Shown: positions 44,631 through 56,701 of the stretch, piece after piece
Layout of the letters: every line of letters begins with the position of its first letter
Position numbering within the stretch: the stretch's first letter is position 1
Origin: Notospermus geniculatus
Taxonomy: Eukaryota; Nemertea; Pilidiophora; Heteronemertea; Lineidae
NCBI GenBank assembly: GCA_002633025.1
Contig: NMRB01000345.1
Span: 355,669-419,668 of the forward strand
DNA: 64,000 bases
Direction of reading: 5' to 3'
Translations under genes and position numbers: made by a program
The notes under the pieces: generated by a model
What the model was told of the DNA's origin: nothing
What the model saw: only the letters and a program-made list of their open reading frames with translations
Database searches by the model: none

Positions 44631-45035
44631 TCATTTTTCACCCTGAAATCCAGTTGATGGTGTCCCGGACGGGGGCGGGGCGGACGCATTTTGGTTCCCA
44701 AAGTCAACGTCTGATGGCGTCGTAATTGCCGGCGTAATTGTGACTTCGGCACTGGCTGGTGGCGCCATTGCGCTATCACGACGGATTTCTGCCTGCCCCC
44801 AGCAGAGTTGAGCTATTTTTAGAATTGGAAGCAACTCGAAGATCAGCAACTTGCCGTAGCCCGTAGGCAAAATACCCATCGTATCCGATGTAGTAGCATA
44901 TCTCAATGCGTCAAGCTGTTTTGGTTTTAAATACCGGTAACAGTAGGCTACCCGGTATTCCTGCGTTGATTCACAGTAGAGAGGCCCATGGGCCTGGCGC
45001 TCAGCTGACATTTTGAGGCCTAGGTTTGAAGGCAT
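44631..45035 (-). pseudogene. RecQ-like helicase N-terminal fragment
   Basis: Starting from ATG at 45035 the frame reads LKPKQLDALRYA (Q-motif region) and MGILPTGYGKLLIFELLP (motif I). The residue after the Walker A GK is leucine instead of serine or threonine, and the frame then runs into unrelated proline-rich sequence ending at 44631 without motif Ia. RecQ helicases unwind DNA with ATP. Such fragments are often spread by transposons in invertebrate genomes. It could be a first exon, but the changed Walker A and lack of a clear donor favour a dead fragment. Confidence 0.55.
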
Positions 45036-45080
45036 GTTGGGAGTACTGCAGTGAATAGGAAGGGTTGTGGCTGATGTCAA

Positions 45081-46334
45081 ATTTCATAACCGGTACCAGC
45101 TGTTCAGGATTGGATGGGATTAAGTTCGCTAATTACGATTAAAAGGTTGCTGTAACCTACATGTAGGCTACGTATACTTTCTACCTCGTCCTACGGATAG
45201 TCTACCGGGTGCGGAGCATGGAAATTCGCACCGAATTCAATAGGGCCGAGATAGAAAGCATTGGTTCGGTTGCTCCTTTGTTCAGGAGAAAAAGCACCGC
45301 ATTTTGCGATTTTGACNCCCCCCCCCCCCCAAGTCGAGAATCAAATTTCACCAAAATTTCGTCAGCAAGTCACTATAACCTGTAGCTATACATACAAAGT
45401 TTCAAACTGATTGCTCAAACCACTATCCAAATACATGTATAGCCATTTTAAGTTTTCATAAAACTCCCCCTACTGGCCAAAATAGGAATCGCATCGCTCC
45501 TGAAAATGAACTTGACCTACATTTTGTGGTCATACACACCTATGTGTAATATGAAATGATCTGCCAAAAACCAAGGGCGCTACCATCTGACCAGACAAAA
45601 TTTGCAATTTTGGTTTTGGCCCCCAAGTAGCAAAGTCAAGAATCACATTTCACCGAAATTTTGTCTGTGAGTCACAGCAACGTAGCGATACATACGTGCA
45701 TACAAAGTTTCAACGCGATAGCATAAACCATTACCGGTATCCAAATATAGCCCTTCAAACTTTTTCACAAAACGTCAACTACTGGCCAAAAAAGGAACCG
45801 CATCCCCCCCTCCCCCCCCCACACACACACTCAGGGATCAACCATACCGCATGCTCCTTCCAATTTTCTCAGGAAAAGGCGTCATTTTCAGCAGCACTGT
45901 TCGGGGAAAAAAGCCCTAAAAACACCTAAAATAGGGGTATTTTGAATGACTTTTCTCCCGAAAAATTCTTTAAAAGGGGGTGAAAAGGTTCTCTTCCCGA
46001 AAAAAACAATAAAAAAGGGTATGAAAGTCCTATTCTCAATGAAAAAGCTTGTAAAAAAGTGGGTGAAAATCAATTTTGTTCCTCGCATGAATAACCCTGA
46101 AAAAGTGGTGAAAATATCTTGGTTCCTTCCATTAGGGGGGTCGAATTGGATGGAAAAAAGCCCGCAGAAAGGGGTGGAAAATTTCCCTTGGTTCCTTCCA
46201 TTAGGGGGCCCTTTTCAAACTCGGGAACAAGCATACGTGTACACTACAATTAAGGAGTGGGGGCCCGGGGCCGCAATGCACCCCAAATTGAACTTGACGA
46301 ACATTTTGTGGTCGCACACAATACGAAAATCGAA
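45081..46334. repeat. Degenerate tandem repeats
   Basis: Two units of about 305 bp (from about 45330 and 45636) share AATCAAATTTCACC/AATCACATTTCACC, ACATACAAAGTTTCAA and CTACTGGCCAAAA. From 45900 to 46205 a shorter degenerate unit recurs (AAAAAGGG, GGTTCCTTCCATTAGGG twice). Long C and AC runs are present. No gene. Confidence 0.6.
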
Positions 46335-47575
46335 TCTAGGTAAAAAAGGCACTGGAAAAAAGGCACTGGAAAAAAAAGGCACGGTAAAAAGGCACTAGGT
46401 AAAAAAGGCACTGGAAAAAAAGGCAATAGGTGATAAAGGCACTAGGGAAAAAAGGCACTCGGAAAAAAAGGCACTATAGGTAAAAAAGGCACTAGGAAAT
46501 AAAGGCACTAGGAAAAAATGCCACTGGAAATAAAGGCACTTGGAAAAAAAGGCACTTTTGACAAAATGAGGTCCAGGGTTGACATGATCATGCGGTGGAG
46601 AGGGTTACTCCCTCCGATTTATTCAGTTTCCTCCGAGTTCTTCGGTTTCCTCCGGGTTCTTCGGTTTCCTCCTACACTCAAGTAGAAGTCGCTCAATATT
46701 GCCATCAGGGCTAATAATGCGGTATTTAGGGCATTAGTGTAACAATGAGAATCCGACAAGTACAATACACAAGAAACTAAAGGAGTGACACTATATGCCC
46801 TCCTATTATTTGCAGGTGCATAATCAATGTCCTGGGGCCTGATTCAAAAAGTAACTTTAAGCTAATAGTACCTTTAACCAAATGGAAAATGCATTGAAGT
46901 TAATGGTACCATGAGCTTAATGTCGCTTTATGAAACAGGCCCCTGATCATTTGCACCCGACAATCATTTCGCTACTGGTACATAAATGATAATGAGTTAA
47001 AATCAAAGCTTTTTCAGCAGTCTACTTCTTTTTGCCAGAGGTCCTCAGGCATGACCCCCTCCCGGGGACCCCCCTGGCCCCATGATATATATCTAGGGAC
47101 CAAGACCATCATTGGGCCATCAGAGATTAGACCTACGGCATGACTGCCCATCAGTGGCTTAAAATGGGACCCCAGCCAAAGACTCCAAAACGTTGACCCA
47201 GGCATGCCTTTAAACCACCGAACATGGACTCGCGCAAAATTATAAACCTGAAAAGTGAAAAAGAAAATCAAATATGTTATAAAAAGTACAGATTGACCAG
47301 CATAGGCCAAGACACATTTTGTAAAAAGTGCCTTTTTTTCCTAGTTTCTGTTTTCGGAGTGCCTTTTTTCCTAGTGCCTTTATTTCGTAGTGCCTTTTTT
47401 ACCTAGTGCCTTTTTTACCTAGTGCCTTTATTTCATAGTGCCTTTAGTTCCTAGTGCCTTTATTTCCTAGTGCCTTTTTTACCTAGTGCCTTTTTTCCAG
47501 TGCCTTTTTTACCTAGTACCTTTTTTCCGTGCCTTTTTTCCAGTGCCTTTTTTTCCAGTGCCTTTATTACCGTAT
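46335..47575. mobile_element. Foldback element with arms of AAAGGCACTAGG units
   Basis: The left arm (46338-46558) is a tandem array of 12-17-bp units AAAAAAGGCACTAGG; the right arm (47318-47574) is the same array inverted (CCTAGTGCCTTTTTT). About 760 bp lie between, containing a MITE copy (46834-46942). Inverted arms built of about 15-bp direct repeats are the hallmark of foldback and sea-urchin TU elements. No clear target duplication or gene. Confidence 0.75.
46834..46942. mobile_element. Short palindromic MITE, copy 2
   Basis: Ends GGGGCCTGATTC and GAAACAGGCCCC, with TTAACCAAATGGAAAATGCA inside, matching the family at 8282-8386 in inverse order. Confidence 0.6.
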
Positions 47576-48061
47576 ACCACAAAAATCACCCGTCAAAAGC
47601 TGAAGATCCTAGAGTGCAGACAAGGCAAAGCCCCTTCGCTATTTGGCCTATTTTCCATAATAGTTCATGCTGATTTTTCCATCATTTTTTACATCAGTAG
47701 ACGGATAATTTAACGAAAGTCTTAGAATGCCCAAAAAACATAGCATGTTTTTCTGATGATATTTTGATATTTCTTGAAAACGAAAAGAAATTTTTCGATT
47801 TTCTTACAAATCATCAGCAAATAATATCAAGCCAATTTTGAAATAAAAATCGTGGATTATACAAATTGTGTTTTTTTTTTCGTGATATTTTGGCACATAT
47901 CACCGCTGTAACATCTGAAATACGAAGATCATTGACCAGGCTATTCTCATGTTATGGAGCAGAACAAAATGATCTGACTGCCAGGTGGCCATGTTGGATA
48001 TTGGGGTTCAAGTAAAATTTTAGGGTGCGCCCTATGACCTATACAACTGTGCCTCTGTTTA
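47576..48061. other. Non-coding stretch
   Basis: AT-rich sequence with a T run near 47871-47880 and one CCAGGTGGCCATGTTGGAT word (47980) related to the 53-kb minisatellite. No gene. Confidence 0.45.
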
Positions 48062-49129
48062 CACTACATAGAAATCCCCGGGCTTTTGAGACCCGTGTCA
48101 AGCCCGGGCATGAAAAAAACCCGCCTGAGACTCAGCGGCGTATCTACACTACTAAAATCTAGCTGAACTTAAAGGAACATTACCATAGCGTTTAAACGTG
48201 ACCTAAGTACATTCCGCATGGTTCATTTGTAGTGATAATACAAAGTACAAGACGATTCCCCAATACACCAATGAAAAATTTGACTTCGAATAAGGTTGTT
48301 TTCCTGGAGTGGGGGCAGCCATTTTCCTGGCAGCAGACGCTTTTTTCCAGGCCTCGCAATAAATCTCGCGACATTATGACGTAGCACCGGCTCACCGCCG
48401 CGTCATGACCATAGTCACGTCACGTCGTTAGAGCAGTGGACGTGGTGGAGCGAGGCAGAAATGGCGACAAATATCGATTGTGCAGCAATCATTTTAGTGA
48501 CGAAGGCTACGTGAGGGACCTGCAGGCAGAACAAATGGGAGACACTGTAAAAAAAGCTGAAATCGGATGCCATTTCTACCATTTTTTTACACAAACCTGA
48601 GGTTAAAGGCCGATGAGTGACGTCGTGGCGTCACGGTGGCGTAAACAAGTGAGCCGGAGCTACGTCATATCGCATTACGCAATGGCTGCCTCCATCGGCG
48701 CTAAACCTAGGTACAAATTAGCCAACATTAATGTTAGCTAACATAAGAAAAGGTGGTTCAACTGCAAAATTTGTTATAATGAAGTTTATTGAAAGGATCG
48801 GGCTACATTAATTCGCTAATGATAATGTCCCTTTAATTGCTACGCCCGGCGATAGGGTCGCTGCTGGAGCGTACTCGTCCGTTTTACCGCGCATGCGCAC
48901 AAGAAAGGCCGCCTGTCGGGGTGTCAAGAACTAGATAAAGCCCGGGTCTATTGCGTGTACACTACTTAAAAACCCGCATGAGACGCGGGTCTAAATTAAG
49001 CCCTCCAAAAACCCTTCGAACTCGGAGGGCTTAATAAGCCCGGACTTTTCATCGCCGGGTCTATTAGACCCGTGCTTTTACAGGTGTAGACAGAAAAAGC
49101 CCGGGTGCGACGCGGGTTTTTATGTAGTG
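48062..49129. mobile_element. CACTA-type non-autonomous element
   Basis: Begins CACTACATAGAAA and ends TTTTTATGTAGTG, with GCCCGGG and GACCCGCGT-like words repeated in both arms. TTA is duplicated at 48059-48061 and 49130-49132. CACTA ends with a 3-bp duplication are the CACTA/EnSpm signature. The interior has no transposase. Confidence 0.8.
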
Positions 49130-49132
49130 TTA

Positions 49133-49875
49133 AACAGGACTATTAAACTCTTTGCATATGCCAAAACTCAAGTCGTTCAGGTCGATTCCTCGCCGGTGTC
49201 TCGTAAGCACTTGCAGTGCTTTACGCTGCTGACCACGCCATGTTGGCGGAATTCCTGTGATCCACCCTCCAAATTGTCCGACGGTTGCGTGACAGCCTCT
49301 AAATATGAATTTGATTGATAATGCGGACCCAGGTTACTGAGCTGAATGCGAAATCCAAGATGACCACCTGGTGATCGTATTGGAAGTTGGAGCGCACCTA
49401 AAATTCCCATGACGCACCCTCTCACCCATATCACTATGCCTTTAAAACATGAAGATGTCTGTCCAAACGGTCATCAAGTCATGGAGAGGAACGCAAAATC
49501 CAATATGGCCACAAACGACCATATTGGAAGTTGGACCGCACGTAAAATTGATATGTTGCGCCCTCTGTCCTACCGTATATCGGTATGCCTCAAAACATCA
49601 AGTTGATTGACCCTCAAAGGATGCCTTATGATTGAGGCGGGGGGCTACCTATGCCGACTTTGTCGACGCTCTTTGAAATCAAGCGTCCTAACATATTCAT
49701 GACAAAAAGTAACTAATTACAAAATGTTTTAGCTACAACCTTTATGCTCCCGTTCTGTGAAAGAATTGTTCATTTTGACCAATTACGATGGAGTTAATTA
49801 AGTTCTAACAAGTTGTCAAAATTTGTGTTCTCAAACAATTTTGCAGACTTGGGATGCCCCAGGACATGAATCTTA
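49133..49875. other. Non-coding stretch with GGCCA-type repeats
   Basis: Two similar passages (about 49350-49420 and 49500-49570) share ATCCAAGATG/ATCCAATATG-GCCAC and ATTGGAAGTTGG followed by GCGCCCTC or GCACCCTC. No gene. Confidence 0.45.
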
Positions 49876-51228
49876 CTAATTATCTTATAATTTTCTTAGT
49901 AAGTATCTTAGCTATTTCTTAGTAAGATCTTAGTAAGAAAAATCTTAGTAAGATTTTTCTTGTAAGATTCTTACAAGAAAAATCTTAGTAAGATTTTTCT
50001 TGTAAGAATCTTTCAAGAAAAGTCTTACTAAGATTTTTCTTACTAAGATTTTTCTTACTGATATCTTAGTCAGAAAAATCTTACTAAGATTTATCTTGTA
50101 AGAATCTTATAAGAAAACTCTTAGTATGATTTTTCCTGCTAAGATATTAGTAGGAAAAATCTTACTAAGATTTTAGTCAAGAAAAATCTTACTAATATCT
50201 TAATAAGAATAATACTACTACTAAGAAAGTTTAATAACAAGATGATGTGATGTTTGTAAGGGCACACGCTCACTTTCCCACTGTGTATGGCGACCTGTTG
50301 CGATCCGTACTCTTCCTGAGAATCCGTGGGAGAAGGTATTCCCCAACTCATAACGTCATCAGATTTGCATTTGCTAATAAAAATGAAATTATACTCAGTA
50401 TAATTCCTCCAAGCCAAAACTAACCATCTTGGAAATCAGTTCCAATCAAACAAGTTCAAGTATTGTTTTAATACACAGTGGTATATACATGTACTACAAC
50501 AGTCAAACCTGACGAAAAAAAAACTATTCACACCTTGCCCAGCACCACAAAGATGCTTATCAAGGTGCTATTAGTGGTGCTAATTAGTATTAATTGTGCC
50601 TGTTGGTGTATGCAGTAAAGCAGTGTTGCTTGGGAACAACTTTCATGGCTGAATACACAACACAAATCAAAATTACAAATTTAAGGACTTTTAAAGACCT
50701 GCAAAAATCCTCAATCAATTTTGGTGAATAGCCCACGTTCAATGTAACTTCAATTCACTAGTAAATTCCCAACAATTCAAAACAACAGTCAGATGATATT
50801 TTTGAAAGTTTTTTGCATAATTTCTTAACAACCATTAGGGAATATTATCAAGCTATTTTTTAAAAGGAAAATTGCGGATTTTAAAAATTGTGTTTTTCTT
50901 GATTTTTTGAAATTCTATTATTTCCATGACAATTTGTGTATAAAAATGGAAATCTCACCCCAAAATAACCATTGGCATCTCGGCAGAATAGGAAACGCCA
51001 CCGACTTTTAACTTTTTAACAATATTGTACACCTCAATCGATGCTTTTAAGTGTTATCAGTCTAGAGGACAAAAATGTCTTCTCACCAAGATGTTAGTAA
51101 GATATTTCTTAGTAAGAAAAATCTTAGTCAGGCATTACTTGCCAATATATTGGTAAGAAAAATCTTACTAAGAGTTTTCTTATAAGATTCTTACAAGATA
51201 AGTCTTAGTAAGATTTTTCCGACTAAGN
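49876..51228. mobile_element. Foldback-like element with self-complementary units
   Basis: The arms 49876-50225 and 51085-51228 are dense arrays of AAAATCTTACTAAGATTTTT and TTCTTGTAAGAATC words, each unit already palindromic. The 860 bp between are unique and non-coding. This can fold on itself at many registers. It may be a foldback element or an expanded microsatellite pair. Confidence 0.6.
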
Positions 51229-51672
51229 GAATAGGCTTAGCAAGCAACTAAGAGATAGAATGATTCTAGTGCGGTTTGGCAGCCAACTAGGCCTTAGAAT
51301 GGTTTTATGGATTTGGGCCCATGACGAAGTGGGTCGGGACTGGTCCGAGCACGGATCGCTTCTCCGTGACCAGCAGTGTAAACGGGGCTTATATGGGTCC
51401 CCAGTGGAATTCGGGAACGAGCAGCTCTCCTTTCGGGCTCCGTCTTTTCAGCCAATAAATTCATTTTCAAGCCAAATGTCTGTGTGTTCAGGTTCAGCAA
51501 CGATGCATTTTGTACCGCGACCAAATATTCGGATATGTACTCTACATGTAGAATATAGCAGAATCAGCAGATCTGGCGGATTTAGTGGATTCTGTATAAA
51601 ATTGAATAAAATTCAATGTTGAATGGAAACTTATTATTAAATAATACAATTTTTCATGTGTCCCACATAATA
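51229..51672. other. Non-coding stretch
   Basis: Open frames on both strands are unremarkable. No gene or repeat was recognised. Confidence 0.4.
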
Positions 51673-51800
51673 GGGAGTTTTCGCAAAGCCCCCGAAACGC
51701 CAACGCGAACGCCAATCCCATTGTTCGATGGCACGAAGCGAGCACCGAACAAAAGGATAGACGTTCGCGTTGGCGTTTCGGGGGCTTTGCGAAAACTCGC
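51673..51800. mobile_element. Palindromic MITE with TA duplication
   Basis: GGGAGTTTTCGCAAAGCC and GGCTTTGCGAAAACTCGC are inverted ends, with CCGAAACGCCAACGCGAACG further in. TA flanks at 51671-51672 and 51801-51802. 128 bp, non-coding; TA fits Tc1/mariner-type or similar MITEs. Confidence 0.75.
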
Positions 51801-51805
51801 TATTA

Positions 51806-52850
51806 TTGTAATTGTAATTTATTGACAATAACTGTAAGGCCTGTCGGCCCATAGTACAGGTTTTTCACATAAATGCGGCAACAGGAAATCCCTACAATAA
51901 ACCCTCACGTCTTCTAAACATACTATGAGCAAAGCGCCCAAGGTTGGTACATACTTGTTTGTTTTCAGATTTTAGCAATTCAATAAATTTGTACATACTT
52001 GGTCTGAATCTGTAATAACGAGATATCCATCTTTCTCTTAGATCTTGGTATGCCGGACATATCAAACAAACATGGAACTCATCTTCAACGTCATTTAGGT
52101 TACAGACAACACACTTCCTATTTTCCCTAGGTATTGGTATAGGTTTATGCCAGCGTCCACTTTCAATACACAACCTATGTGCAGAACATCGAAGCCGAGT
52201 TAAGGCTACCCGTAATTTTACATCCTTCACTATACATAAATAATTAGAAATAATTCGATTTTAACTCGGTGAACAGGTTCAATCTACTCATACCTCTGCT
52301 CTCCTCTTCCCATTTTTGTTGATAACAATCACGGACTCTTTGCTTAAACATACTTATAAAAGCCTTACCATTTCCTACGCCTTGGTTTTCCCAGACATCT
52401 CTAAAGCCATAGATAGATAAAAGATTTTTTACATCTTTCGACCAATTTTTACCACGTGCCTGCTTTAGCCCTTCGTAACACATTCTTGGGTATCGTTCTA
52501 GGCTCATATCCAGAATCTTAAGCCAATATTTAATTATACACACTTCAAATTCCTTGCACACGGGTAAGCGACCACATTCCATTCGTACTGCATTATTTGG
52601 GGTGGACGATCTAACTAGAAGTACTTTCTTTAAAAAATCAGTTTGTACTTTTTCAATACCATTGGATTTAATGAATCCCCACACTTCAGATCCATATTTA
52701 TATACCGATGTAACACAAGTATCATAAATTCTTAGCTTATCCTGGATATCAAAATCTAGAAATCTTCTGAGTTGGCTCTGAAGTTTAAAAAGGCTTTTAT
52801 ACGCTGTAGTTGCTGTTTGTTGTGCATGATAGGTGTATATCACGGTGTAG
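51806..52850 (-). pseudogene. 3' end of a LINE retrotransposon (RT C-terminus)
   Basis: Minus-strand frame 52850-52244 encodes LRRFLDFDIQDKLRIYDTCV, VYKYGSEVWGF, FLKKVLLVRSSTPN and CGRLPV, the C-terminal part of CR1/L2/Jockey-like RTs. A frameshift near 52240 leads to LRVALTRLRCSAHRLCIES and a zinc-binding CVVCNLNDVEDEFHVCLIC (52200-52060). The 3' end passes through AATAAATTACAATTACAAT at 51806-51827 (minus strand), a typical LINE tail. It is 5'-truncated and dead. Confidence 0.75.
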
Positions 52851-53032
52851 TGGCGACGTTGTTGACATGAAGCAGATGCTTTCGCTCCTTTAAGAGAGAA
52901 AACGCAGCGGTGTTCTCTCTTAAAGCAGCGAAAGCATGTAGTTTCCATGATATTATGCATTTAAATATTGTAGGTGCAAACTGGACAAAGGGAGGTACAT
53001 ATCGGTTATGAGCAATCTGGGTCAAGTCATTC

Positions 53033-53930
53033 CCAGGTAGGACTTTGATGATTTTTGGGTTATGTCACCTGGCGGCCATATTGGATGTCCGATCGGGCTG
53101 GAACTTCACATGCACATAAAGGTCATCTGCACGGGGCCACATAGCACATTGGAGTGCTTTGGATCAAGTCGTTCCTGAGTTACAGCACTTTGATGATTTT
53201 TGGGTTACGCCACCTGGTGGCCATATTGGATGTCCGATCGGGCCGAAACTTCAGATGGACAGAAAGGTCATCTGCAGGGGGCCACAGAGCACATTGGAGC
53301 GCTTTGGGTTAAGGCGTTCCTGAGTTACAGCACTTTGATGATTTTTGGGTTACGCCACCTGGTGGCCATGTTTGAAGTCAAATCAGGCCGAAATTTGACA
53401 TGCATGTAAAGGTCATCTGGATGGAGGAAATTTGAGCACTCTGCGTCAAAGGCGTTCCCGAGTAATAGCACTTACTTGATTTTCAGGTTACGCCACCTGA
53501 CATCCATACTGGAAGTCCAATCGGGCCGAAACTTGGTATTTTTTAAGGTATCCCTCCAGTGCATGTTTATGCAAGATATGAAGTCGCTCGGTGAAATATA
53601 GTGACAAACTGTGGCAGGTTCGTCACTTTTGTCGAACTTTAACCTCTGTGACCTTGAAAAGTAGGTCAAATCAAAAACCCGTTATATATGTTATGTATCC
53701 TTATTAGCTACACCTATGATTAAAATTTGGAGATGATCTAGTCATTAGTTCAGGAATTGCACTTTTTGTGTTTTTGGTTTCCGCCACCTGGTGGCCAAAC
53801 TGAGAGTCTAATGGGACCGAAACTTGGTGTCGTGGGTCATCTGACCTAGGGGTATGTATACAATAAATACTATAATGGACGGTAGCCATGTTGGATTTTG
53901 TTATCAACCTGAGTTGACCTATTTATCTGC
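53033..53930. repeat. Minisatellite, about 133-bp units
   Basis: Four units from 53033 to 53560 share TTTGATGATTTTTGGGTTA, CGCCACCTGGTGGCCATATT and GGGCCGAAACTT. A more diverged unit lies near 53755-53900 (CGCCACCTGGTGGCCAAACT). Confidence 0.85.
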
Positions 53931-54153
53931 TATACCTTGCTATGTAATGACTGTACACAGATCAGGTGGATCGGACTTTCTGCCCTATCTCCTCTAGTTA
54001 GGGCTTGAACCCTACGAAGAGCGGCCTATGTGTACAGTACAATTGGAGGAGCGTGTTTGATTACGATTTGGTTTTAAAAGAAGTGCTGATTTACATGAAA
54101 AAGAGAGAAAATCAAATATGTGGTGACCTGCGCTGCCATCTACAAGAAGGTCA

Positions 54154-54429
54154 CACTGAAAAAAAAATCCTAATCATGTTGAGTACTTTCGGGGTACTCG
54201 TTTTGTCCGTGAGATGAGTAGAAAGGTACTCATATTGAGTAGAAAGGTACTTATAGCGAGTAGAAAGATACTCATAGCGAGTAGCAAGGAACTCCAAATG
54301 CAGCTCCTTGGCCCGATGAGTACCCAATTAGTACCCAATTAGTAGGCCTACCTTTCTACTCATCTCACGGACAAAATGACTGATGAGTAGCCCAAAGTAC
54401 TCAACATGAGCCGAAATTTTTTTTCAGTG
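54154..54429. mobile_element. MITE with CACTG ends and CA duplication
   Basis: Ends CACTGAAAAAAAAATC and ATTTTTTTTCAGTG are inverted, and the arms continue through ATGTTGAGTACTTT and GAGATGAGTAGAAAGGTA. CA lies on both sides. Same class as 16617 and 62707. Confidence 0.75.
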
Positions 54430-54477
54430 CAGTGACCTACCTACGTGTGAGTGGCTGGACAGATACACACACTTATG

Positions 54478-55165
54478 GCAAGCGGATTCTCCAGTTATTC
54501 AAAAAACCTATATTTTTGCACTAAAACCTAGTTTTTTGCTCATAAAACTTAGTTTTTGTGGATAAAATATAGGTTTTTTGACAAAAACTAAGTTTTTTTT
54601 CCTAAAAATCATAGTTTTTGTCTAAAACCAAGGTTTATAGAAGAAAACTTAGTTTTTTGCTTCATAAAATATAGGTTTTTGTCAAAAAACTTAGTTTTTG
54701 TGAAAAACCTACATGTATATTTTATGACAAAAAACCTGGTTTTATGCCAAACAACCCCCATTTTACATCGACAAAAATGTAGGTTTCTGCACTGAAATGT
54801 CCAGTTATTCCATAAAACTAAGTTTATTGTCAAAAAACCAAGTTTTTTTGACTAAAACCAAGTTTTATGCCATAAAAAGTAGGTTTTTGATAAAAACTAG
54901 GTTTTTGTACGCCGTTTGTGCAGTTATTCAAGAAACTTATATTTTTGACAAAAATACTGGTTTTATTGAAAAAAAACTAAGTTTTTCCATAAAACCAGGT
55001 CTTTTGAGCAGAAATATAAGTTTCTTGGCTATTTGTCCAGTTATTACCAAAAAACTAAGATTTTTAAACAAAAAATAAGGTTTTTTGCAGGTGATTGAAA
55101 AACTAAGTTTTTCTCCTAAAAAAACCTAGTTTTTATCTAAAACCAAGTTTTATAGAAGAAAAGCC
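54478..55165. repeat. Array of AAACCTAGTTTTT-type units, copy 1
   Basis: About 25 units of 20-25 bp alternate AAAACTTAGTTTTT, AAACCAAGTTTT and TAAAATATAGGTTTTT. The opening GGCAAGCGGATT..CCAGTTATT and the internal ACAACCCCCATTTTA are also found in the copy at 58849. Confidence 0.85.
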
Positions 55166-55925
55166 ACCTCCAAGATTGACCCAAATTCCAACACACTGCG
55201 GCTCAGTGATGCGTAACCGAAAATTCATGAATGATGTATCGTCTGAAAGCATTTGTCGTCTACCTTTAGATGATTCCATGGTTTCTGCTGTAAAATGTAT
55301 AGTTTTGCCACAGTGACTATTTTAAGTTGGGTTTCGTTTTTTTGATACACCCTGTACAGTGCATTTGGGATAGGACAGCAAGATTAGGTACGTACGAGGG
55401 TGATTCCGTTCCGCATGTACCGCACTTTCCAGTAAGCCCATCAGAAATCAATAGATAGCATAAATATCCCTACCACACATAGATTCACCGAATCGTCGAG
55501 CTATAAATTGACTGTCGGCCTAGATATTTCTAGTAAGGCATTGTGGGGATAGATATTCAGATCCGCGTTCGCTGGAACTAAAGGGTCAAAGGTCCCCTGC
55601 CAAACGAATATATGACGTCACAAAGGTAGGTAAATATCCAAATATCACTTTGGTACTAACGTTTTTGTATCGGTTATGTAGAAAGTGAGGGGACGAGGAG
55701 AAATAAACTTGTCCTTCTCGTGTTTTGCAAAGCCACGCAGCGGACAGAGGGAGATTCGCTGAATCCGTAGGCCTATCCGTTGAGTGTTTTTAAATACTTC
55801 ATGTATATATCGATATAGCGAAAATGTACGATACATCGATATCGTCTGACATAGCTAGGCCATACTTCAGTCTATAAAATATGATACGGGGGGGGGGAGA
55901 AGCATCATGACTACATGTATAATGC
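55166..55925. other. Non-coding stretch
   Basis: No gene or clear repeat. A G run lies near 55888-55897. Confidence 0.4.
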
Positions 55926-56016
55926 TGATGGGGTTTTGGCCTAGTGGTTAGGCGTGCTGCCCCTTATTGCTGGCGATTGATGCCTAATGCGAGGGTCCGT
56001 GGGTTCGAATCTGGTA
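55926..56016 (+). repeat. tRNA-derived SINE head, copy 1
   Basis: A-box TGGCCTAGTGGTTAGG and B-box GGGTTCGAATC at tRNA spacing, but no matching acceptor stem. A tail containing GTCTTTCACCTTAGAAACCC follows, as in copy 2. Confidence 0.65.
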
Positions 56017-56276
56017 GGAAGCGATGTCTTTCACCTTAGAAACCCGTTTCTATTTTATGAATATATATGCTTCAACAGAAAACAGAAAATAGTAAAGATT
56101 CTTTACCCTCTATGTTACGTAATATGTGAAAAAGCAATTATTTGGAACCATCATATAAAGGATTGGGTTCGGAACCATCATATAAACTGTTTGGGTTCGG
56201 AGATTGTTTGGACTACTTGCAGGGTACTGATGGACGCCTCGTTTAAACACTGGGCCATTGAACCATCTTTTTAGAA

Positions 56277-56368
56277 GATGGGGATTTGGCCTAGTGGTTT
56301 AAGGCGTGCTGTCCCTTAGTGCTGGCGATTGATGCCTTATGCGAGGGTCCGTGGGTTCGATTCTGGTA
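56277..56368 (+). repeat. tRNA-derived SINE head, copy 2
   Basis: Near-copy of 55926-56016 about 350 bp downstream with the same GTCTTTCACCTTAGAAACCC tail, so either two insertions or a tandem duplication. Confidence 0.65.
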
Positions 56369-56701
56369 GGAGCAATGTCTTTCACCTTAGAAACCCGATT
56401 TCTATTTCATATCATATAAAGGATGATGTTTATATTGGTTCTACCAAAAAAGTTTGCATGCACGGAACCGTAGATTTTTTTGTCATGTCACTCTGCAGTG
56501 ACTATCGGCCTAGCCAATCACCTGTATGGGGAACCATACGATGTAGATACGATGTTGGCCGGTTGCTGCCGTCTCAGTGGTTCGGCTAAAGTTGGCCTAC
56601 CCAGCACAAACCGCCACATTTGGCAGTACAATGAACGACGTTAGTATTATAGTGATTACTTTCCATTACAATGACCGCAGGTGAAACCTGAAGACATCAA
56701 A

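Noticed and set aside
45946-46398. Plus-strand open frame of 150 codons rich in lysine
   Set aside because: It is the translation of the degenerate tandem repeat and the foldback arm.
49876-50225. Possible CRISPR-like array of regularly repeated words
   Set aside because: There are no unique spacers of constant length, units are self-complementary and the DNA is eukaryotic.
52244-52960. Host gene on the minus strand
   Set aside because: The residues match LINE RT C-termini and are followed by a LINE-type zinc motif and tail, so it is a retrotransposon fragment.
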